From assembly GCA_016550415.1 (NCBI GenBank), contig JABXGU010000161.1, forward strand, positions 1 to 11,206: DNA of 11,206 nucleotides. The letters run 5' to 3'. Shown here one piece after another: positions 5,819-11,206 of the stretch. A program made the translations under genes and the position numbers. The stretch is from an archaeon (GTDB taxonomy: Archaea > Asgardarchaeota > Hermodarchaeia > Hermodarchaeales > Hermodarchaeaceae). The notes beneath the pieces were generated by a model. That model made no database searches. It was not told the origin of the DNA and saw only the letters and a program-made list of their open reading frames with translations. The first letter of the stretch is position 1. Every line of letters begins with the position of its first letter.

Positions 5819-5855
5819 CCAATTTATACCAAGACCATGACTAGGCGGCGAATAA

Positions 5856-6797
5856 ATGATGGATTCAGTGAAGCAACTACAAAAGGAAATTCGCCGTTTG
5901 GCTAGTGAACAGGATGCAATTATTCTCGTTCACAATTATCAAACTCCAGAAATCCAAGAGATTGGTGACTATATTGGCGATAGTCTTGGACTCTGTATGC
6001 AAGCTCAGAAAGTTGAAAACAACGTAATTCTCTTCTGTGGCGTTAATTTCATGGCAGAAACAGCTGCCATTCTCAATCCATCTAAGAAGGTACTCATCCC
6101 TGATACTACAGCAATTTGTCCAATGGCGTCACAACTTCCTGCTGATCTTGTTCGTAAAGCAAAAGAACGGTATCCTGGACTTCCTGTTGTCCTCTATGTG
6201 AATACAACGGCAGAAGCAAAGGCAGAAGCAGATGTAATTTGCACCTCAGCCAACCTCTGCCTTGTCCTAAAGCGTCTTAATAGTAAAACCGTAATCTTTG
6301 GTCCCGATGGAAACATGGCAGATTATGCCCGAAACATATGCAAACAAGAAGTCATCTCAATTCCTGATCATGGTTTTTGCCATGTCCACGAAACATTCAC
6401 CTTTGATCCCTATATCTATCAATTACTAAAAGAACACCCTGAAGCAAAATTGCTAGCTCACCCAGAATGCGATTGGGAAATTCAAGAAAAAGCTGACTTT
6501 ATCGGGTCCACCGGTCAGATGCTCAAATTTGCACGAGAGAGTTCTGCAAAATCCTTCATCATTGCTACTGAGGTTGACCTAGTTTCTCGGCTTCGCCGCG
6601 AAATTCCAAATAAAACCTTTATTCCTGCCCTGAACTACGCTATTTGTCGTTCCATGAAGAAAATAACACTAGCTAAGGTTAAAGCTAGCCTAATAGAAAG
6701 TCAATACGTAGTCAAAGTCCCAGAATCAATCGCAAACCGTGCTCGCTGTGCAATACAACGCATGTTAGATCTTACTAGGAACGGCAAAGAGAAATAG
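5856..6797 (+). CDS. nadA: Quinolinate synthase
   Basis: A 313-residue, 4Fe-4S-dependent enzyme that condenses iminoaspartate with dihydroxyacetone phosphate to give quinolinate, the first committed intermediate of de novo NAD synthesis. All three cluster cysteines of the short archaeal/thermophile type are present: Cys88 (AICPMA), Cys175 (GFCHVH) and Cys264 (YAICRSM). Active-site residues are also in place: His26 and Tyr28 (VHNYQ), Ser43, Tyr114 and Asn116 (YVNTTAE), Ser131, HPE at 202-204, and Ser-Thr in GSTGQM. Length is normal. Two adjacent ATG codons (5856, 5859) can serve as start, with AGGCGG (5843-5848) upstream of both. It is the first gene of a nadA-nadC-nadE group. The aspartate oxidase or dehydrogenase supplying iminoaspartate is not in the window. 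The enzyme is expected to be cytoplasmic and oxygen-sensitive. Confidence 0.97.
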   Translation: MMDSVKQLQKEIRRLASEQDAIILVHNYQTPEIQEIGDYIGDSLGLCMQAQKVENNVILFCGVNFMAETAAILNPSKKVLIPDTTAICPMASQLPADLVRKAKERYPGLPVVLYVNTTAEAKAEADVICTSANLCLVLKRLNSKTVIFGPDGNMADYARNICKQEVISIPDHGFCHVHETFTFDPYIYQLLKEHPEAKLLAHPECDWEIQEKADFIGSTGQMLKFARESSAKSFIIATEVDLVSRLRREIPNKTFIPALNYAICRSMKKITLAKVKASLIESQYVVKVPESIANRARCAIQRMLDLTRNGKEK

Positions 6798-6885
6798 GGC
6801 GCAAGAGAAGTCTTTTAGAGAGAAAGGATAGCACACGATAACAGAGTGCCAAGGTCTGATAGCGTGTACTTGACGGTGAGAGATA

Positions 6886-7806
6886 ATGACTCAAAATGAT
6901 GCATCTCACTTTGGAAGTGTTCAATACCTTCAGTTAATAAGCAAACTCTTTGATATGTTAGAAGAGGATGTGGGATATGGGGACATAACCACAGCTGCAC
7001 TTATTCATCCCGCAATCCAAGCAAAGGCCCGGATATTTTCGAGGCAAAATGGTTTGGTAGCTGGTGTTGAGCTCATAGCTGATTTTCTCTCTGATTTAGG
7101 AATCCAAGTGTCAAATCATCAGTCTGATGGTACTCGCATAAAGGTGGGTGAGACCATCTTGGAAGCTCGAGGCTCAGCGGCCACATTTCTCACTGTGGAA
7201 CGTACAATACTCAATCTGCTTCAACGTATGAGCGGTATTGCAACCTTAACTGCTAAGATGATTGCTATTGCCAAAGGTGTTAATCCGAAGATCCGTATTG
7301 CAGCAACTCGGAAAACTGCTCCTTTATTACGAGTTTTTGACAAACTTGCTGTAATTGCAGGTGGTGGTGATCCTCATCGTTGGCGTCTTGATGATGCCGT
7401 CTTAATCAAGGATAATCATTTGGCACTTACTGAGGGCATTTCCCAAGCTGTTAGGAGGGCTCGCGAAAAATTGAGTTTCACTTCCTATATAGAAATAGAG
7501 GTTAAGTCATTGGAAGAAGCACTTCTTGCAGCTCAAGCAAGTGCTGATGCTATACTTCTTGATAATATGTCACCATCCAAAGTTGCAGCAACTGTTGAAG
7601 CTATCCGAGAAATGAAATTACCAAAATCTCCTATCATAGAAGTATCTGGTAACATATCCTTGGAGAATATTGCAGAGTATGCAGCAACCAATGTTGATGT
7701 TATCTCTGTTGGCGCGCTAACTCACTCTGTAACTGGACTCGACTTATCCATGGACATTACTCCACTAAAATCTACTTCATCCAAAGGAGGGAGAAATAGG
7801 AAATGA
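6886..7806 (+). CDS. nadC: Nicotinate-nucleotide pyrophosphorylase (quinolinate phosphoribosyltransferase)
   Basis: A 306-residue enzyme converting quinolinate and PRPP to nicotinate mononucleotide, CO2 and pyrophosphate. It has the N-terminal EDVGYGDITT motif (about 26-35), the ERTILNLLQRMSGIAT segment, TRKTAPLLR with basic substrate contacts, and GGDPHRWRLDDAVLIKDNH, where family members normally have GGxxxHRxxL. ILLDNM, the barrel motif IEVSGNI and the C-terminal ISVGALTHS follow. It is slightly longer than the usual 280 or so because of an N-terminal extension of about 20 residues. The ATG at 6886 has GGTGAG 5 nt upstream, which supports keeping the extension. It follows nadA by 88 nt and its stop overlaps the nadE start by ATGA, indicating coupled translation. 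Confidence 0.96.
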   Translation: MTQNDASHFGSVQYLQLISKLFDMLEEDVGYGDITTAALIHPAIQAKARIFSRQNGLVAGVELIADFLSDLGIQVSNHQSDGTRIKVGETILEARGSAATFLTVERTILNLLQRMSGIATLTAKMIAIAKGVNPKIRIAATRKTAPLLRVFDKLAVIAGGGDPHRWRLDDAVLIKDNHLALTEGISQAVRRAREKLSFTSYIEIEVKSLEEALLAAQASADAILLDNMSPSKVAATVEAIREMKLPKSPIIEVSGNISLENIAEYAATNVDVISVGALTHSVTGLDLSMDITPLKSTSSKGGRNRK

Positions 7807-8546
7807 AAGCAAGGTATGATTATGAACGCATTGCAAAGAAAATAGAAAATTGGCTACGTAATTACCTAAATCAAAGTGGCAAATCTGGCTTTATCCTTGG
7901 CATGTCCGGTGGAGTGGACTCAAGCGTTGTGGCAGTTCTTTGTCGCCTTGTTACTGATGAAACCCTCGGACTCATTCTTCCATGTGGCTACTACATCTCA
8001 AAAGACATCTCTGATGCACAATACATCGCAAAAAAGTGCAACATTGAAACTATCGAATATGATCTCACACGTACCTATCAGTCTCTCCTTGAAGTATATG
8101 GTGTTCCCCAAACAAGTGCTATTGATATTCCCTTGGCCAATTTGAAGGCTCGCTTACGTATGCTAACATTATATTATGAATCAAATAAGCGGAACCTAAT
8201 TGTTGTTGGGACAGGGAATCGAACTGAACTTGCTTTTGGCTATTTTACCAAATATGGTGATGGTGGCGTTGATATTCTCCCCATAGGGAATCTTCTCAAA
8301 TGCGAGGTTCGTGGTCTAGCTCAACACCTTGGTATTCCAGAACATATTATCAGCAAATTACCATCTGCTGGTCTTTGGCTTGGGCAAACTGATGAGGGTG
8401 AGCTTGGAGCAACATATGATCAGCTTGACGAACTTGTAGCTGGAGGGACGCCCCAAGGATTATCTTCAAAACAAATAAGTCAACTGCGCCAGCGAATAGC
8501 TAGAACACAACATAAGCGAAAACTGCCACCTATCTGCCTCATCTAG
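7803..8546 (+). CDS. nadE: NAD synthetase, ammonia-dependent form
   Basis: A 247-residue N-type ATP pyrophosphatase that adenylates nicotinate adenine dinucleotide and amidates it to NAD. The PP-loop GMSGGVDSS is at 33-41. GTGNRTEL (136-143), YGDGGVDILPI (151-161), EVRGLA and KLPSAGLWLGQTDEGELG (185-202) are the expected synthetase motifs. There is no glutaminase (nitrilase) domain, so free ammonia or an external glutaminase must supply nitrogen. Length is typical of archaeal NadE. AAAGGAGGG lies about 11 nt before the ATG, inside the end of nadC. The ATG overlaps the nadC TGA (ATGA at 7803-7806). The NadD adenylyltransferase needed between NadC and NadE is not encoded here. Confidence 0.95.
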   Translation: MKARYDYERIAKKIENWLRNYLNQSGKSGFILGMSGGVDSSVVAVLCRLVTDETLGLILPCGYYISKDISDAQYIAKKCNIETIEYDLTRTYQSLLEVYGVPQTSAIDIPLANLKARLRMLTLYYESNKRNLIVVGTGNRTELAFGYFTKYGDGGVDILPIGNLLKCEVRGLAQHLGIPEHIISKLPSAGLWLGQTDEGELGATYDQLDELVAGGTPQGLSSKQISQLRQRIARTQHKRKLPPICLI

Positions 8547-8554
8547 CTTTTTCA

Positions 8555-9028
8555 TTGGAGTGGAATCTTCTGAAGCGTATCGTCAGAGCAATTCTTCGAT
8601 ATTTCGAACACAAGGAAACCCACGCATTCCACGTCCACTTTGATGGAAGACTATACTTTGTTTGTGCTCGATGCTCAGGCCTCTATATGGGCATAATTCT
8701 GGGTTTTCCACTAGTTTTGATTATATGGATCATAATGCCAGAAATCATGAATCTTGGAGATTTGCTAACTGACCTCCTTTGCCTTTCAATGGCTCTACCT
8801 ACTGTCATTGATTGGACCACTCAGAGACTGGCACTTCGCCAGAGCACAAATAAAATCCGCTTCGCAACAGCTTTCCTTGCAGGTTTTTCACTTGCATGGT
8901 ATCTTATTGCGCCAGTGCAAATCCTTCACAAAGTACTCTTTCTCTTTGCTTTCCTTACATTCATTTCGATTTTTAGTTTCGTAGATCGTCGAAAACCAAC
9001 TCTCACTGAAAACTCCCAAGAAGAGTAG
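8555..9028 (+). CDS. DUF2085-like membrane protein
   Basis: A 157-residue protein with the hallmark VCARCSGLYMG (36-46) of DUF2085 membrane proteins, then VIDWTTQ and a Ser-Thr-Asn-x-x-Arg segment also seen in the family. Four hydrophobic segments lie at about 43-61, 69-87, 103-121 and 123-143. The family's upstream Cys-His pair is changed: His19 is kept but the Cys position is Glu18, so the putative metal site may be incomplete. No biochemical role is known to me. The only usable start seems to be the TTG at 8555, 8 nt after the nadE stop and without a clear ribosome site. Translation probably depends on reinitiation after nadE; a CTG at 8534 is an alternative. The placement suggests co-transcription with the NAD genes, though not necessarily a shared function. 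Confidence 0.72.
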   Translation: MEWNLLKRIVRAILRYFEHKETHAFHVHFDGRLYFVCARCSGLYMGIILGFPLVLIIWIIMPEIMNLGDLLTDLLCLSMALPTVIDWTTQRLALRQSTNKIRFATAFLAGFSLAWYLIAPVQILHKVLFLFAFLTFISIFSFVDRRKPTLTENSQEE

Positions 9029-9033
9029 TGCAA

Positions 9034-9043
9034 ATCCTAGGAT
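9034..9043. repeat. Perfect 10-bp palindrome ATCCTAGGAT
   Basis: Lies 5 nt after the stop codon of the DUF2085-like gene. It is a short stem without a following T tract, so a terminator role is weak. The rest of the 93-bp convergent gap shows nothing clear on the plus strand. Confidence 0.3.
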
Positions 9044-9102
9044 GTGGAAACCCTCGTTTTGCCAAATTACACAGGAAACAAAAGTAAGAGGTATTTGTGT
9101 TC

Positions 9103-9127
9103 TAAAAAAATGACTAGTGCTTTAGTC
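9103..9127 (-). terminator. Hairpin plus T tract ending the HEAT-repeat gene
   Basis: On the minus strand, GACTA (9127-9123) and TAGTC (9116-9112) form a 5-bp stem with a 6-nt loop. One A and then seven T (9110-9104) follow. The first arm contains the TAA stop codon. Confidence 0.6.
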
Positions 9128-9907
9128 CTCAGATTTTATGCGTTTAAGCGCTTGTCGGGCTGCTGCCTGAACATTTTCATCGGGGTCTTGAAGCGCGTCT
9201 TCAAGATCCTTAATTGCCTCATGAGGTAAGGACCCAATTCGTGCTAAGGTTCTTATTACTACAAATCGTATTTCAGGTCGTTCCTCACGAAGCACATCTA
9301 GCAATGCTGATACTGCGCCTGAACCAATTTTTCCCAGAGCTTCTGCTGCAGCAGAACGAACTTCTACGACTTTTCCTTCATGAACAAACTCTTCCTCATC
9401 AAGTAAAAGCTCTATTAGAGGAGTAACTGCTTCTTCTGCATCACTTCCAATATTCCTGATGGCAAATGCTGCTTCTCCTCTAACAACTTCATCACTATCC
9501 GAAAGTGCTTCGATTAATTTGTCTAAGATTTCAACTACTGGCGGACCAATAACTGCAATGACGCGAGCTACAGCTCGTCGAAGCTCACTATCATCATGAT
9601 CTAATAAATCGGCTAGTGCCTCTATTGCATCAGCAGCATCTGCTTTCAAGTGGAGAAGGGCTTCCGCTGCAAAACGGCAAATTACTTCTTCTCCACTTTC
9701 AAGTCCACTGATAAGCATGGGCAATGCGTCCAATAGATTTGGATGGTTGCCCACTTGCGCTACAACTTCAAAGGCAGCTCGCTGTATGCTTTCATCTGTG
9801 TCTTCTAAATAGGTGATTATGTTTTCCCACATATCCTCGTCTGTGGTAACTAGAGCAAGCGCCTTGCGAATCTGACCCTCTTCAAGCAACCTATGGAGAT
9901 TCGTCAC
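9122..9907 (-). CDS. HEAT-repeat protein
   Basis: A 261-residue acidic protein made almost wholly of HEAT/Armadillo-like helical pairs. About seven units can be seen, at roughly 26-53, 60-88, 95-121, 127-154, 160-195, 196-225 and 230-257. They show the recurrent pattern of hydrophobic helix A ending in Asp-Asp/Ser-Asp, then an Arg/Val-x-x-AA-x-AL helix B ending in IG. The fifth unit carries an acidic insertion (DEEEFVHEGK). There is no signal peptide, membrane segment or catalytic motif. Such proteins act as binding scaffolds, and in some families as bilin or phycocyanin lyases, which nothing here supports. The start is the GTG at 9907 because GAGGAG lies 6 nt upstream; a TTG at 9931 would add eight residues but leave that site inside the gene. 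It follows the zinc-ribbon regulator gene. Confidence 0.85.
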   Translation of the reverse strand: MTNLHRLLEEGQIRKALALVTTDEDMWENIITYLEDTDESIQRAAFEVVAQVGNHPNLLDALPMLISGLESGEEVICRFAAEALLHLKADAADAIEALADLLDHDDSELRRAVARVIAVIGPPVVEILDKLIEALSDSDEVVRGEAAFAIRNIGSDAEEAVTPLIELLLDEEEFVHEGKVVEVRSAAAEALGKIGSGAVSALLDVLREERPEIRFVVIRTLARIGSLPHEAIKDLEDALQDPDENVQAAARQALKRIKSED

Positions 9908-9913
9908 GCAGCT

Positions 9914-9919
9914 CTCCTC
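9914..9919 (-). promoter_or_regulatory. Ribosome binding site deciding the HEAT-repeat start
   Basis: GAGGAG on the minus strand, 6 nt before the GTG at 9907. Confidence 0.65.
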
Positions 9920-9960
9920 TGCAAATATCAAATTTAATTATCTCTAGAATTGTACAAGCG

Positions 9961-9969
9961 TTTAAAAAA
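9961..9969 (-). promoter_or_regulatory. Putative TATA box of the HEAT-repeat gene
   Basis: The minus strand reads TTTTTTAAA, preceded by GGGGAATA as a possible BRE. Transcription about 25 nt downstream would begin near 9940 and give a leader of about 30 nt containing the GAGGAG site. This suggests the HEAT-repeat gene can be transcribed independently of the regulator gene upstream. Confidence 0.45.
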
Positions 9970-10005
9970 TATTCCCCGCTTTTGATTAAAATTAGGATTT
10001 TTTTG

Positions 10006-11118
10006 CTATTCAAAGAGGATTTTCCAATCGAATTTGTGGAGTGAAAGAGCTATTGAAACTGAATTTAGCAGTATTTCCGGTTTGGCTCTGATGTGCTTGT
10101 TGAGGAAATCGTTGAGAGCTATTCTTGACGGGAATGTTGCTAACAAGAAGATGTTTTGACTTTCAGTGGTTTCTATCACCAGCTTTATCTCAGAAATATT
10201 GGTCAATTCTTTAAGCAGTTGGGCTTGTGATTTTACTGCAATCTTTAATTGTATAAGACAAATTAGTTCCATTCCTGCTCTTTGAGGATTCACCAATGCT
10301 GTAAAGGCTTTGATGATTTCGTTCTTTTGCAGCCTTGCAACTCGATCCCTAATCGTAGCGTCACTGACTTTCAATTTTCGTGCTACTGTACGAAATGATT
10401 GCCTAGCATCGGCTTGCAGCATGTTCAGGATTCGTCGATCCATTGCATCTAGTGCTTCACGATCTTTTTGACGTGTGGGTCTCTCTGACTCTGGTTCTGG
10501 ATGATATCCAAGGAAATGGATTATTTCGCCACGATATTCAGGATTCAGATGGTACTTGAAGATTGGCTGCTGATTTGTTCTATTTGGTGTGATTATTGAA
10601 TGGCATTTGAAGCATTGGAATACTAATCGTGGCTCAGAAAAATGTCTTTTACAATCTTGACATTGAACACTATCCTGTACTTGATAGTCTTGCTTCTCTC
10701 CTTCTAGGGTTTTCTTACACTTGGGACATTGGAGGATTCCTTTGCTTCCCTTGAAGTCTTCTCGTGGACCAATATGACCACAGGGAAAATGTTCAATAAT
10801 TTCAGAGCGAACAATTCGGCGGCTTTCACAATGGGGACACATGTGTTGAGGATGAATTTGTGGTGACTGACAGGAACTACAAAGTAATATTGTGTCTACC
10901 AATTGCGCTTCAAGGATTCCAGAAGAGAACAACTTCTGGAGTTTTTCAACGGTTTCCTTAATACTTGCTTCTAATAGCATTTCAGCTTCAGGATAACGGA
11001 ATCCATATGGTGATGTAAAATCAATTGCTGGTTCTAGCTCTTTGATTCGTCCGCCAAGTAGGTCTTTAATGAGTAGCCAAGCACGCTTATCCTCAAGAAC
11101 TGAAGGCTCAAATTTCAA
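10006..11118 (-). CDS. Zinc-ribbon (TackOD1-like) / Lrp-AsnC family transcriptional regulator
   Basis: A 370-residue two-part protein. The N-terminal half (about 35-205) has the segment SPYGFRYPEAE, then six metal-ligand pairs: C80/C83, C94/C97, C113/H115 (IEHFPCGHIGP), C131/C134 (CPKC), C153/C156 and C169/C172. This layout, with DYQV before the fifth pair, resembles the archaeal output domain TackOD1. I name it by pattern only. The C-terminal half is a standard Lrp/AsnC protein: winged helix at about 224-280 (MDRRILNMLQADAR, VSDATIRDRVARLQKNEII) and an alpha-beta RAM ligand/oligomer domain at about 284-357. It probably binds DNA in the cytoplasm in response to a signal sensed by either module. 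The start is TTG at 11118: the frame has an in-frame TAA 12 codons upstream and no ATG or GTG between, and the next ATG (residue 47) would cut the conserved N-terminus. The ribosome site is weak, so the mRNA may be nearly leaderless. Confidence 0.85.
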   Translation of the reverse strand: MKFEPSVLEDKRAWLLIKDLLGGRIKELEPAIDFTSPYGFRYPEAEMLLEASIKETVEKLQKLFSSGILEAQLVDTILLCSSCQSPQIHPQHMCPHCESRRIVRSEIIEHFPCGHIGPREDFKGSKGILQCPKCKKTLEGEKQDYQVQDSVQCQDCKRHFSEPRLVFQCFKCHSIITPNRTNQQPIFKYHLNPEYRGEIIHFLGYHPEPESERPTRQKDREALDAMDRRILNMLQADARQSFRTVARKLKVSDATIRDRVARLQKNEIIKAFTALVNPQRAGMELICLIQLKIAVKSQAQLLKELTNISEIKLVIETTESQNIFLLATFPSRIALNDFLNKHIRAKPEILLNSVSIALSLHKFDWKILFE

Positions 11119-11206
11119 ATATTTACACCATATCGAAATATCGGCAACAGATTATCTTTTATTGATGATGCTGAAATGTTTTTCTCCACATCAACAAAAA
11201 TCATTA
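11119..11206 (-). promoter_or_regulatory. Upstream region of the zinc-ribbon/Lrp gene
   Basis: The 88 nt between the start codon and the window edge are AT-rich. On the minus strand AATAAAAGATA (about 11162-11152) could be the TATA region, giving a short leader. The repeated ATATCG (11131-11142) near the start could serve autoregulation, which is common in Lrp proteins, but the symmetry is poor. No other gene is visible here. Confidence 0.25.

Noticed and set aside
6834..6867. Possible stem ACACG/CGTGT between nadA and nadC
   Set aside because: Only five base pairs with a long loop and no T tract, so not a credible terminator or attenuator.
11131..11143. ATATCG repeat near the start of the Lrp-type gene as an autoregulatory site
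   Set aside because: The symmetry is only three or four bases per arm. It is noted within the upstream region but not claimed as an operator.
1..11206. CRISPR array, insertion sequence, tRNA or rRNA genes
   Set aside because: No regularly spaced long repeats, transposase motifs, terminal inverted repeats or tRNA-like cloverleaf sequences were seen on reading both strands.

Overview
The window looks like a piece of an archaeal chromosome. AT content is fairly high, starts are a mix of ATG, GTG and TTG, several starts have clear Shine-Dalgarno sequences, and BRE/TATA-like boxes lie upstream of some genes. The gene content also fits: an ADP-forming acyl-CoA synthetase fused to a GNAT domain, a GltB-like FMN enzyme without an amidotransferase domain, an archaeal-type NadA-NadC-NadE set, and an Lrp/AsnC regulator carrying a long zinc-ribbon module that resembles TackOD1. 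My best guess is an Asgard archaeon (for example Thorarchaeia) or a related mesophilic lineage. This rests on gene content alone and no rRNA is present to settle it.

Layout. (1) Positions 2-1381, + strand: the 3' part of an acyl-CoA synthetase (ATP-grasp domain) with a C-terminal acetyltransferase; its 5' end lies outside the window. (2) Positions 1528-3610: a divergent pair, a GltB-like FMN enzyme on the minus strand and a 70-residue dodecin-like protein on the plus strand. They share a 271-bp intergenic region with a three-copy 18-bp tandem repeat and two inverted repeats. (3) Positions 3703-5675, minus strand: a transport cassette of a four-helix membrane protein, a very short FtsX-like permease and a LolD/MacB-type ATPase. 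(4) Positions 5856-9028, + strand: nadA, nadC and nadE, the last two overlapping by ATGA, followed 8 nt later by a DUF2085-like membrane protein. (5) Positions 9122-11118, minus strand: a zinc-ribbon/Lrp regulator followed by a HEAT-repeat protein with its own promoter-like box.

How the genes work together. nadA, nadC and nadE cover three steps of de novo NAD synthesis: iminoaspartate plus dihydroxyacetone phosphate to quinolinate, quinolinate to NaMN, and amidation of NaAD. The enzyme that makes iminoaspartate (NadB or aspartate dehydrogenase) and the adenylyltransferase NadD are not here. The ABC cassette probably forms one membrane machine. The dodecin lacks the usual flavin-stacking Trp and Gln, so its place beside a flavoenzyme should not be read as evidence of flavin storage.

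The most unusual items are the zinc-ribbon/Lrp fusion, the FtsX protein without an extracytoplasmic domain, the Trp-less dodecin, the GltB-like enzyme with an N-terminal four-cysteine motif, and several unexplained operator-like repeats. Nothing in the window is clearly a defence system, mobile element or CRISPR array.
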